Source of the DNA: Mucilaginibacter ginsenosidivorax
GTDB lineage: Bacteria > Bacteroidota > Bacteroidia > Sphingobacteriales > Sphingobacteriaceae
Assembly: GCF_007971525.1 (NCBI RefSeq)
Contig: NZ_CP042437.1
Location: 6,324,001 to 6,388,000 of the forward strand
Length of the DNA stretch: 64,000 bases
Direction of reading: 5' to 3'
Shown piece by piece: positions 1 through 8,135 of the stretch. Position numbers and translations under genes: made by a program. The notes under the pieces are model-generated. The model was given only the letters and a program-made list of their open reading frames with translations, was not told the DNA's origin and made no database searches. Numbering within the stretch: position 1 is the first letter of the stretch; every line of letters starts with the position of its first letter.

Positions 1-1972
1 CATTACCGTCGGCCACATACAGGTTGCCTGCAGCGTCAATAGTAATACCCGCCGGGCCATAAAACCCGGCTGTTTTTCCGGTGCCGTCGTTAGGATAGTG
101 GCCACCCCCTGCAAAGGTTGTAACCACGCCATCAGGAGTAACTTTTCTGATGAGGCCGTTGGTAATGTCGGCAACGTAAAGATTTCCAAATAGGTCACAT
201 ACGCCTGCATAGGGGTATTTAAAACCGGCGGCTTTACCCGTGCCGTCGTTTGATCCGCCCGAAGGGTTGCCGGCCAGCAGACTAACGTATCTGTAACCTG
301 TTTTGGGTACTTCACCGCCTGTATTGGCAGGTGACAGGGTAGTACTTGCTTTGCCGGTAACATAAGCTGGCGGCTGGCTATAGGAAATTTTAGGAGCTTT
401 AAGCAGTGTAAAGCCATTAGCTGTTACGCTGCCGTAAGGCGTGGTGATTTTGATAGTACCCGATGTTGCCGCGCCAGGAATAGTTACATTAAGGCTTGTG
501 GGCGATACCGGAGTGAAAGATTTTGCGGGCACACCACCAACGGTAACCGCAGTAGCGCCCAACAGGTTGTTGCCTGTAATATTTATAGTTGAGTATGCGC
601 TTGCCAATACGGGTGCCAATGAAGTAACCGTTGGCGCCGAGGCCGGTAAAACGGTGGACAGGCCGACTGTTGCAGTACTGCTGCCCCCTGCATTATAAGC
701 CGTTATTGTATAAACAGTAAGCGACGAAGTTGCCAATGGCGTACCGCTGATAGTACCCGATGTACCATCGAATGTTAAACCATTGGGTAGGGCAGGGTTG
801 ATGCTATAGCCCCAGATACTCATCTTACGTACATCGCTATTATAGCCTTCTCCAATATAAAGATTGCCATGGCCATCACATGCCATGCCCTTAACATCAT
901 TGAATGTGGCTGCATTGCCAACAGCACTGGCCGAGCCCTCAATTCCGTTGCCAGCTATAGTGGTGATAACTCCCGCCGGCGTAATTTTGCGTACCAGGCT
1001 AAAATAATATTCGGCTTCATACAAATTTCCAAGTTCATCAATGGCAATGGCATAAGGGTCGTTAAGGGCTGCAGATGTGCCCGTTCCATCGCGCCAGTTG
1101 GCTGTACCGTCGCCAACTAAATCACTTACCGCACCGGCTGCTGTAATTTTCCTTATCTTGTGGTTGCCGGCATCTGTAACATACAGATTTCCTGTGGCAT
1201 CAGCCACAATACCTGTGGGGCCAAAAAAAGAGGCTGTTGTGCCAAGGCCATTGGCAGCTCCGGGAGTGCCGCTGGTGCTGCCCGCAAAGGTGCTAACTAC
1301 GCCGGCGGGCGTTATTTTTCTGATATTATTGTTTTGAATATCTGCAACGTACAAATTGCCGCTTTTGTCAAAACAAAGCCCCTCGGGAACGTTAAAACTT
1401 GCTGCAGTGCCGGTGCCATCAGCAACCCCTTTTGTGCCGCTGCCGGCAAAGGTGCTTACTACGCCTGCAGGCGTTATTTTCCTGATCTTGCGCCCTGCTG
1501 TCTCCGAAATATAGATATTGCCTGCTGCATCAACAGCTACGCCATATGGGCTGTTAAAGGTTGCCGACGAGCCGGGGCCGTCGGCAGAGCCCGCCACCCT
1601 ATAGGTACCGGCAATTGTGCTTACTATGCCGGCAGGTGTGGCCTTGCGAATGCGCTGGCCGCTATTTTCGGCAATATATAAATTGCCCGAAGCATCAAGT
1701 GCAACGCCTGCGGGATTGTTGAATTGTGCTGCTGTACCGCTGCCGTCCGTCCAGCCCAGGCTTCCGCCAGCAAAAGGAGTAACCGAAGCGTAACTCACAG
1801 CAGGAACGGGTTTACCACTATTTTGGGGCGAAAGAGGTGTGATGGCAGTTCCTGTTTTATAGGGTGCCGGGGTAGTATATGTTATATTAGGCGCCTGGCT
1901 ATATCCGTTCAGGCAAGCAAAAATAGCACATGGCAGTAGGGTTAAGCATTTCCTGAAGTTTTTGACTTTCAT
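1..1972 (-). CDS. Secreted NHL-repeat / IPT-TIG protein (3' part outside window)
   Basis: The reading frame is open from an ATG at 1972 to the left edge, so at least 657 residues are present and the C-terminus is missing. It opens with a signal peptide (MKVKNFRKCLTLLPCAIFAC). A short linker leads into tandem NHL repeats, recognisable as recurring P-x-G-(V/I)-x-x-D-x-x-G-N-L-Y-(I/V)-A-(D/E) followed by I-R-(K/R)-x-T-x-x-G. The NHL run is interrupted at about 420-720 by an IPT/TIG-like Ig fold (PTVTSLAP, TVGGVPA, TSGTIKITTPYGS), then resumes. NHL repeats build beta-propellers; secreted versions in Bacteroidota are surface or periplasmic binding proteins, but no ligand can be named. It stands alone, divergent from the YceI gene. 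The family call is solid; the role is unknown. Confidence 0.85.
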   Translation of the reverse strand, partial: MKVKNFRKCLTLLPCAIFACLNGYSQAPNITYTTPAPYKTGTAITPLSPQNSGKPVPAVSYASVTPFAGGSLGWTDGSGTAAQFNNPAGVALDASGNLYIAENSGQRIRKATPAGIVSTIAGTYRVAGSADGPGSSATFNSPYGVAVDAAGNIYISETAGRKIRKITPAGVVSTFAGSGTKGVADGTGTAASFNVPEGLCFDKSGNLYVADIQNNNIRKITPAGVVSTFAGSTSGTPGAANGLGTTASFFGPTGIVADATGNLYVTDAGNHKIRKITAAGAVSDLVGDGTANWRDGTGTSAALNDPYAIAIDELGNLYEAEYYFSLVRKITPAGVITTIAGNGIEGSASAVGNAATFNDVKGMACDGHGNLYIGEGYNSDVRKMSIWGYSINPALPNGLTFDGTSGTISGTPLATSSLTVYTITAYNAGGSSTATVGLSTVLPASAPTVTSLAPVLASAYSTINITGNNLLGATAVTVGGVPAKSFTPVSPTSLNVTIPGAATSGTIKITTPYGSVTANGFTLLKAPKISYSQPPAYVTGKASTTLSPANTGGEVPKTGYRYVSLLAGNPSGGSNDGTGKAAGFKYPYAGVCDLFGNLYVADITNGLIRKVTPDGVVTTFAGGGHYPNDGTGKTAGFYGPAGITIDAAGNLYVADGN

Positions 1973-2011
1973 CAATGGTGATTAAGGTTTGGGAATTTAT
2001 TTACTATAGCG

Positions 2012-2019
2012 CAAATATA
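2012..2019 (-). promoter_or_regulatory. Candidate -7 element of the NHL-repeat gene
   Basis: On the minus strand the octamer TATATTTG matches the Bacteroidota -7 consensus TAnnTTTG and lies about 40 nt upstream of the start at 1972. The -33 region has no clean TTTG, so this is a partial promoter match. Confidence 0.4.
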
Positions 2020-2144
2020 CCTCCGTTTTTTTAATAGTATAACTTGTAATTAAAGTATTTTACAAAACAACGACTTCAGGCTGGCAGCGTATTGTTCTTG
2101 ATGGTGTTTGAACGATATTGACAGGTTTTGGATCAGTCTAAAAA

Positions 2145-2305
2145 GTTAGGGGATAAAAAATCGGGCATATATTTTAGCAAGACTGAGTAAGAAGAAAGTA
2201 GTGCCTCTTACGCCTCTTAAAGCTTTGACTTTGGCGTTGAATGATTCCGCACATGCATTGGTATTGCCCAACTATATAAAGTGATTTTGCCAGGCTTTTA
2301 CGAAA
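2145..2305 (-). pseudogene. Transposase C-terminal remnant (ISAon1/ISL3-like)
   Basis: Reading leftward, the frame gives DFVKAWQNHFI, an in-frame TAG, then GNTNACAESFNAKVKALRGV and FFLLSLAKIYARFFIP before a TAA near 2145. The N-x-x-A-E-S-F-N-A-K-(V/I)-K segment followed by a hydrophobic FF-x-L-x-x-L-A-K-I-Y-A end is typical of C-termini of ISAon1/ISL3-like transposases of Bacteroidota. Only about 50 codons survive and a stop interrupts them, so it is an inactive insertion-sequence scar. No second end or target duplication was found. Confidence 0.6.
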
Positions 2306-2406
2306 TCTCGTGAATTAACAATAGTTTATAAATTGCAACTAATTGACTTTCAATTAAATGATTTATTGGTATAAGATTAGCCTACTGGATAAAAATCAAA
2401 AAAACC

Positions 2407-2934
2407 ATGAAAACAAAATGGAAAATCGACCCTTCACACAGTGAAGTACAATTCAAGGTAAAACACCTGATGATTACCACCATCTCCGGTCACTTTCATT
2501 CTTATGACCTGGAAGTGCTGACAGAGGGTGACGACTTTACAACAGCCTCAAAAATCGAATTCGCGGCCAATGTCGACTCGATCAGCACTAAAAACGAACA
2601 GCGTGACGCGCATTTAAAATCGGCAGATTTTTTTAACGCAGAACAGCACGTGGCAATCAGTTTTAGCGGCAAAAGGTTTGAGCCAAATGCAGATGAATAC
2701 CTGTTACATGGCGACCTGACCATTAAAGGGGTAACCAGGCCGATCTTACTACATGTGGATTTTGGCGGCATTGTTGCAGATCCGTATAATCAAATCAAGG
2801 CAGGCTTTACCGTAACGGGCAAGATCAGCCGCAAAGAGTTTGGCTTAACCTGGGATGCCATTACGGAGGCGGGACAGGTCGTAGTCAGCGACGAGATCCG
2901 CATCAATTGCGATATACAACTTATTAAATCTTAA
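2407..2934 (+). CDS. YceI family protein
   Basis: This 175-residue protein matches the YceI lipocalin-like family in length and pattern: an N-terminal W-x-I-D-P-x-H-S-x-V-x-F-x-V-K-H-x-(M/V) strand (residues 5-22), S-G-x-F near residue 30, and R-D-x-H-L-K-S-x-D-F-F (about 65-75). Further on there is G-D-L-T-I-K-G-V-T (about 100-110) and an S-R-x-x-F-G-L-x-W segment near 140. YceI proteins bind long polyisoprenoid or amphiphilic ligands in a beta-barrel. There is no signal peptide, so this copy is probably cytoplasmic, unlike E. coli YceI. The start follows an A-rich leader. The secreted hydrolase follows 121 bp downstream in the same direction; co-transcription is possible but unproven. Confidence 0.9.
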   Translation: MKTKWKIDPSHSEVQFKVKHLMITTISGHFHSYDLEVLTEGDDFTTASKIEFAANVDSISTKNEQRDAHLKSADFFNAEQHVAISFSGKRFEPNADEYLLHGDLTIKGVTRPILLHVDFGGIVADPYNQIKAGFTVTGKISRKEFGLTWDAITEAGQVVVSDEIRINCDIQLIKS

Positions 2935-3055
2935 TCAAGCAGATCAACAACGGGCGAAGAGATGAAGAAGCTATTTCATATGATGATAGCTAACTGGATT
3001 TCCAGGAAATTCAAGAAACTTTAACGCATCCGCCTGTTCCTTAATTGTTAATATT

Positions 3056-3826
3056 ATGAAACTTCAAAATCTAATTGGTGTGCAATTTAAACTTGTTGCT
3101 GCCTGCATGTTATTAATTTCGGCGGCCGCATTTGGTCAAACTAAAACCCCTGAAAAAAATATTGTTATCGTTCATGGTGCTTTTGCAGATGCATCGGGCT
3201 GGGAAGCGGTTTATGCTATCCTAAAAAAAGACGGTTACAACGTTACCCTTGTACAAAATCCATTAACCTCGCTGGAAGATGATGTTGCAGCCACTAACCG
3301 CGCTTTAGACAAACAGGATGGCCCTGTAATTCTTGTCGGGCATTCCTGGGGCGGCGCGGTGATTACGCAGGCCGGCGTTTCAGACAAAGTTGCGGCACTG
3401 GTTTATGTGGCAGCTTTTGTACCCGACAAGGGAGAAACCGTTATTTCTTTACTACAATCAGGCCCGCCGCTGCCGGTAAATGGAATTCTTCCACCCGACG
3501 AAAAAGGAATTGTTTATTTTGATAAAGCGAAATTCAGGGAATGCTTTGCGACCGAGCAAAGCGTAGATAAAGCAAATTTCATGGCTGATTCCCAGCAACC
3601 GATTGCGGTTAAATCATTTTTAACCCCGCTAACGGAAACCGCCTGGAAAAACAAACCCTCCTATGCAATAGTTGCAACAGAAGATAAAAGTATCAATCCT
3701 GTGTTGGAACGCACTATGTATAAACGCGCTGGCGCTAAGGTAACGGAATTGAAAGGCAGTCATACCCTGTACATGTCGCAGGCCAAAGCAGTGGCAACCG
3801 TGATAGAGAGTGCGGCGACCAAGTAA
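3056..3826 (+). CDS. Secreted alpha/beta hydrolase
   Basis: The 256-residue protein has an N-terminal signal peptide ending near AAAFGQ (residues 22-28) and then an alpha/beta-hydrolase fold. IVIVHGAFADASGW forms the first strand and oxyanion region, GHSWGG carries the nucleophile Ser97, and Asp210 (TEDKS) and His236 (KGSHTLY) complete a plausible triad. The single-domain form with H-G-A-(F/W)-x-(D/G) resembles esterase/hydroxynitrile-lyase-like hydrolases annotated only as alpha/beta hydrolase. The substrate cannot be told from sequence. Location is periplasm or outside. The fold and triad are well supported; activity is unspecified. Confidence 0.88.
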   Translation: MKLQNLIGVQFKLVAACMLLISAAAFGQTKTPEKNIVIVHGAFADASGWEAVYAILKKDGYNVTLVQNPLTSLEDDVAATNRALDKQDGPVILVGHSWGGAVITQAGVSDKVAALVYVAAFVPDKGETVISLLQSGPPLPVNGILPPDEKGIVYFDKAKFRECFATEQSVDKANFMADSQQPIAVKSFLTPLTETAWKNKPSYAIVATEDKSINPVLERTMYKRAGAKVTELKGSHTLYMSQAKAVATVIESAATK

Positions 3827-4042
3827 CTGTTTGATAGGTTTCAAAATGTTACTTTTAAGTGGGCTGTACAAGCCGTAAAGCTTTATAAATGTTGAATGTA
3901 TTCCCGCTCAGGGGAACAGAGTCATCCTGAGAAGTCAGGATAACTCTGTTCCTTTTATGCCTGCCATTATCAAATTCAAAATACGCATGATAAAAAAATA
4001 AAAACTTAAAAATATTTTTATCGGCTAATCGTCTGCATAAAC

Positions 4043-4579
4043 AGGTACGGAACATTATTGGCATTACACTCACTCACTCGTTGGTTGGTATTGAGTGCCC
4101 TCCTGTTCGCTATTTTTTGAGCTTATCGCAGCTGGTTGTTACGAAAGCCCCATTTAAAATTCGATAACGTTGTAAGAAATGCCACAGCAACAGTGGCACA
4201 TATTCAGTTAACATTGGGCCTCTGCTTATACTTAATCAGCCCGGTTGTTGCTTACTTTTTACACCACTTTGGCACAGCAGTACATGAACAAGCCATCCGT
4301 TTTTTTGGTATGGAACACATCACCATGATGTTAATCGGGATAACCCTCATTGCCATTGGCCCGGCCAGAAGCTAACGGCAGGTTAGTGACCCGCAAAAGT
4401 TTAAAACAATGGCTATTTGGATCATCGTGGCCCTGGTGGTGATATTAAGTTCGATTCCATGGTCGTTTTCGCCGCTCATCAGCAGGCCAAATTTCCGGCT
4501 ATTCCCAAAAAAAAGCCAACCCCATTGCCGAATGATACTTACAGCGTATGTAAAATACACCGATGCAACTACCAAATAG
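4043..4579 (+). pseudogene. Degenerate small membrane protein gene
   Basis: One frame runs from about 4043 to a TAG at 4577 and encodes a hydrophobic protein of about 175 residues: YGTLLALHSLTRW, a membrane segment, then KFDNVVRNATATVAHIQLTL, a helix ending in FLHHFG, and FFGMEHITMMLIGI. After that come KFKTMAIW, another membrane helix and SSIPWSFSPL. It is interrupted by in-frame TGA (4118-4120) and TAA (4373-4375), and the codon where an initiator is expected is AGG (4043-4045). The conserved-looking order of membrane segments and the shared frame across both stops argue for a recently inactivated gene. It resembles an uncharacterised Bacteroidota membrane protein sometimes labelled cytochrome-b-like. 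Confidence 0.65.
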
Positions 4580-4617
4580 TTTATCCCCTAACCTTTCTGC
4601 TTGATCCCAAAATTGGG

Positions 4618-4652
4618 CAAAAAAAAAGCCCCTCTTTTTACAGAAGGGCTTT
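4618..4652 (-). terminator. Intrinsic terminator downstream of tRNA-Gly
   Basis: Reading leftward, AAAGCCC and GGGCTTT arms (4646-4652 and 4625-4631) form a stem followed by a T-run. It begins five bases after the tRNA 3' end. Confidence 0.75.
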
Positions 4653-4656
4653 GATG

Positions 4657-4729
<73 letters not shown>

Positions 4730-4901
4730 ATTGGCATATGCTCTCATTTATAACAAAACCTGATACGCCGGTGTATGGCTTTGTACTTAGAGCAGGAATG
4801 ACTTCGGTTTTGTAAGTTCTTAATTTATAACAACTTATGGACTCTTAAAGATCATTCAACGATTTGTAGAACAATGGATTTGTCCCCTCATCGCCGCGCT
4901 G

Positions 4902-4932
4902 CAAATATACGAAACTTTTGATCTTATGGAAA
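4902..4932 (-). promoter_or_regulatory. Promoter for tRNA-Gly
   Basis: On the minus strand TTTC (4929-4932) is followed after 19 bases by TATATTTG (4902-4909). This matches the Bacteroidota -33 TTTG / -7 TAnnTTTG layout with one mismatch and gives a leader of about 165 nt before the tRNA. Confidence 0.55.
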
Positions 4933-5188
4933 TCCGTAATTAATTTAATTTATAAAAATTGGATAGGGGTTGAACAGAAATCTCAAATCTTATTGCAATT
5001 CAATATCTTATAGCTGTTTGAACCCGTACCCACCGAAATACCGACAGTGCCTTATAAAAAAACGTGTCAACCTTATATTAAAGTATTAAGGAATTTGTTA
5101 GGTGAAATTTAACATAGTAAATAATTTACCATTTGTAAATCGAAAGAAAACATGTATTTTTAACAAATCCGAAAATCATAATTTAAAA

Positions 5189-5397
5189 TACTTTTTGTAC
5201 ACAACCTATTTACCACCTAACCCTTAATCGCATTAATATGAAACTATCTCAAAGTAATCTTAAGCTGTAATCCAGAGCGAATCCTGATTTTAACTTATTC
5301 AGCACAGCTATAAAGTAGCCTTTATAAATGGTATGTTGTTTTTTTCGTACGACAACATGGTCACATTTTATATCCCTTTTTAACTATTATCCCAATC
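5189..5397 (+). promoter_or_regulatory. Leader of cassette 1 with 10-codon upstream ORF and hairpin
   Basis: A TACTTTTTG box (5189-5197) approximates the -7 element. A 10-codon ORF (ATG 5238 to TAA 5268-5270, peptide MKLSQSNLKL) follows, then an inverted repeat ATGTTGT (5333-5339) / ACAACAT (5352-5358), then the first fibre gene at 5398. The same order (small ORF of exactly 10 codons, inverted repeat, fibre gene) occurs upstream of cassettes 2 and 3, which suggests shared post-initiation control. Nothing else was recognised between 4933 and 5188. Confidence 0.4.
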
Positions 5398-6921
5398 ATG
5401 AAAAAATCGATCTTTATCACTACCCTGCTTCTTTTTGTTGCAGCATTTGTACATGCACAATGGACTAATACTACTCCTAATATCAGCAACACCAATACGG
5501 GGAGTGTCACTATCGGGTCGGCAACTCCATATACTATTAACGCGTCGGCTGCGCTGTTTCCCTCGGCAACACCAAAATTGGAGGTAATTACCGGTATAGG
5601 AGGAACTACACCGTTTGCCGACTTGATAACTATCCGCCGTCCGGGCGCTACACCGGATGTTGTTTCACGCCAGTTGGGCATGATATTTAAACTATCGAGC
5701 GAAAGCGCAACAGGCGAATCGGATAAAATGGGAGGCCTGCTTTTCGAAAGCGCCAATGCCTATGCAAATTCCCCTACCATGAGCTTGGTTACAGCCAATG
5801 TCCGTCGTTTAACTATTGATCAAAATGGTAAAATAGGCATAGGTACAACTACCCCTTCATACCCATTTCAATTATTTAACACTACAGCACGAAGCACCAA
5901 TACCGGGTCATCGGCTGAGTTTGGTTTCGATTCGTTCACAAGTTCCACATTTCAAGGGTCAAGGCTGTATTTTGGACGCTCTCGCGGTACATCAACCGCT
6001 CCCCTGGCGGTGCAAAGCGGAGATTATATTGGTTTTCTTGATTTTTATGGCCACGATGGCACCGCAGTGCAGCGGTCGGGCCAGCTTACTCTTCAGGTTG
6101 ATGGAACTCCATCAAATGGAATTGTTCCCGGGGCATTTACATTCAACACTGCCGGCGCTGATGGTGTAAATTCGGAACGGATGCGGATCAGTTCGGCCGG
6201 GAACGTGGGAGTCGCTGCTATAGCCCCAATTTCTACCTTCCAGGTCAACAGTAGCGTCTACAAGTTTTCGGTCGGCAGGGCACCAGGTCCCGATTTAAAT
6301 TATGGCACGTCTTATATTGGCTTTAATGCAGCGCGTATAGGGATAGCCAACTCTGCTAATTGGACAGTTGAGGGTGACGGATATCATAATGGCGGCGGTG
6401 TAATTTACACAGATGTATTTGGAACAGTTTCCATTGCCCCTGTTGCATCAAACGGAACAGGTACGCAAACACTTGCTGACGCTGATATTAAAAGCAGAAT
6501 AGCGTTCAGAGTTAGCGGCACAGGCAATGTGGGCATAGGAACCACTGACAACTCAACCTGGAATCTTTCAGGTTCGACTTATAAACTGGCAGTTGGCGGC
6601 AGCATGATTGCCACCGCAGTAACAGTAAAGCTTGTTGCCAACTGGCCCGATTACGTTTTCAAAAAAGACTACACACTCCCTTCCTTAACAGATGTAAAAA
6701 CCTACATCGATCAAAACCAGCACCTACCCGAAGTACCATCGGCACAGCAAATGGAGAAAGATGGTATTAATCTGGGCGAGATGAATAAGCTACTGCTTAA
6801 AAAAGTGGAGGAATTGACTTTGTATTTGATTGAGAAGGATAAGCAAGACATAGAAAAAAGCAAGCTGCTGCAATCGCTTCAGGCTCGCGTAAGTGAGTTA
6901 GAAAAAACCAAATCGAAATAA
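5398..6921 (+). CDS. Secreted fibre-like protein 1a
   Basis: This 507-residue protein starts with a clear signal peptide (MKKSIFITTLLLFVAAFVHA) and continues with beta-rich, Gly/Thr/Asn-rich sequence. Repeated G-(K/N)-(V/I)-G-I-G-T-T blades resemble phage tail-fibre or bacterial adhesin stalks. The last 120 residues hold a signature shared by eight proteins of this window: W-P-D-Y-V-F-K-K-D-Y-x-L-P-S-L, then N-Q-H-L-P-E-(V/I)-P-S, then G-I-N-L-G-E-M-N-K-L-L-L-K-K-V-E-E-L-T-L-Y, ending in a short Lys/Glu coiled coil. A Peptidase S74-type chaperone domain is not visible. It is the first gene of cassette 1, and its centre is closely similar to the next gene. Its role as a surface fibre or adhesin is inference. 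Confidence 0.75.
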   Translation: MKKSIFITTLLLFVAAFVHAQWTNTTPNISNTNTGSVTIGSATPYTINASAALFPSATPKLEVITGIGGTTPFADLITIRRPGATPDVVSRQLGMIFKLSSESATGESDKMGGLLFESANAYANSPTMSLVTANVRRLTIDQNGKIGIGTTTPSYPFQLFNTTARSTNTGSSAEFGFDSFTSSTFQGSRLYFGRSRGTSTAPLAVQSGDYIGFLDFYGHDGTAVQRSGQLTLQVDGTPSNGIVPGAFTFNTAGADGVNSERMRISSAGNVGVAAIAPISTFQVNSSVYKFSVGRAPGPDLNYGTSYIGFNAARIGIANSANWTVEGDGYHNGGGVIYTDVFGTVSIAPVASNGTGTQTLADADIKSRIAFRVSGTGNVGIGTTDNSTWNLSGSTYKLAVGGSMIATAVTVKLVANWPDYVFKKDYTLPSLTDVKTYIDQNQHLPEVPSAQQMEKDGINLGEMNKLLLKKVEELTLYLIEKDKQDIEKSKLLQSLQARVSELEKTKSK

Positions 6922-6941
6922 ATAACCCCTAAACAATTAAA

Positions 6942-8054
6942 ATGAAAAAAAACTTATTATCACTCGCAGTAATGCTTTTGGGCTGCCATTTTTCTTATGC
7001 CCAATGGGCAACAGTTGGCACTGTAACCACCACTACCAACACCGTTGGCATTGGCACAACCACCCCGGCTTACCCATTTCACTTATACAATACTACAGCA
7101 CGAAGCACCAATAGCGGATCTTATTCCGACTTTGGTTTTGAGTCATACAATAACACCAACTGGCAGGGATCACGTTTATATTTCGGACGAGCTCACGGAA
7201 CGGCAACCACCCCTCTTGCAGTACAAAATGGCGATAACATTGGCTGGTTCGATTTTTATGGACATGATGGCACCACCTTTCAGCGTTCGGGCCAGTTTGT
7301 TCTTAAAGCCGACGGGACTCCATCAAGCGGCATAGTACCTGGAGCATTCTTGTTTAATTTGGCTGGAGCAGATGGTGTTAATACAGAGCGGATGCGGATT
7401 ACTTCGGCCGGGAATGTGGGTATTGCTACCTCAGCCCCGATTTCTACATTCCAAATCAACAACGGCACTTTCAAGTTTTCTGTAGGAAGGTGCCCCGGGG
7501 TCGATATGAATTACGGTACATCTTATATTGGCTTTAACGCGGCGCGTATTGGGAGCGGTACCTCTGCAAACTGGACAATCGACGGTGATGGTTACAATAA
7601 TGGCGGAGGTGTAATTTATACAGATGTTTTAGGAAATATCTATTTAGCCCCTATACCAACCGCCGGAACAGCTACTCGTACACTAACCGATGTTAATATC
7701 AAAAGCAGCATTACCTTTCGCGTTGCTGCCAACGGCACAACCTACGCAAAGGCAATAACGGTAACAACTACAGGCTGGCCCGATTACGTTTTCAAAAAAG
7801 ACTACACGCTACCTTCATTAACCGATGTAAAAACCTATATCGACCAAAACCAGCACCTGCCCGAAATCCCATCGGCACAGCAAGTTGAGAAAGATGGCAT
7901 TAACCTGGGCGAGATGAATAAGCTGCTGCTTAAAAAAGTGGAGGAGTTGACTTTGTATTTGATTGAGAAGGATAAGGAGGAAAAAGAGCAGGAACAAAGA
8001 TTGAACAAACAAGAGGCCAGGATTAAGAAACTGGAGCAGGCCCTGGTGCATTAA
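6942..8054 (+). CDS. Secreted fibre-like protein 1b
   Basis: This 370-residue paralogue of the preceding protein lies 20 bp downstream. It has a signal peptide (MKKNLLSLAVMLLGCHFSYA) and a V-G-I-G-T-T-T-P-A-Y-P-F blade. The central block (GSRLYFGR, FDFYGHDGT, GADGVNTERMRITSAGNVGI, NYGTSYIGFNAARIG) is nearly the same as in fibre protein 1a. The shared C-terminal signature runs from GWPDYVFKKDY to EELTLYLIEKDK, followed by a coiled-coil tail. It lacks about 130 N-terminal residues of 1a, so the pair looks like a tandem duplication with loss of one stalk segment. Confidence 0.75.
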   Translation: MKKNLLSLAVMLLGCHFSYAQWATVGTVTTTTNTVGIGTTTPAYPFHLYNTTARSTNSGSYSDFGFESYNNTNWQGSRLYFGRAHGTATTPLAVQNGDNIGWFDFYGHDGTTFQRSGQFVLKADGTPSSGIVPGAFLFNLAGADGVNTERMRITSAGNVGIATSAPISTFQINNGTFKFSVGRCPGVDMNYGTSYIGFNAARIGSGTSANWTIDGDGYNNGGGVIYTDVLGNIYLAPIPTAGTATRTLTDVNIKSSITFRVAANGTTYAKAITVTTTGWPDYVFKKDYTLPSLTDVKTYIDQNQHLPEIPSAQQVEKDGINLGEMNKLLLKKVEELTLYLIEKDKEEKEQEQRLNKQEARIKKLEQALVH

Positions 8055-8135
8055 ATCGAAACTCGTTTTCTTTTTATTAAGTAGGGAAATAAATCAAAAG
8101 GAATATTGCCTTATTAAAGGCTTAATCAGATTTTA

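Noticed and set aside
1160..1681. 173-codon plus-strand frame
   Set aside because: It is antisense to the NHL-repeat gene and its apparent repeats are the NHL repeats read backwards.
2962..3024. 20-codon ORF (MKKLFHMMIANWISRKFKKL) between the YceI and hydrolase genes
   Set aside because: It is a basic short peptide without family, promoter or conservation evidence; chance ORFs of this size are common.
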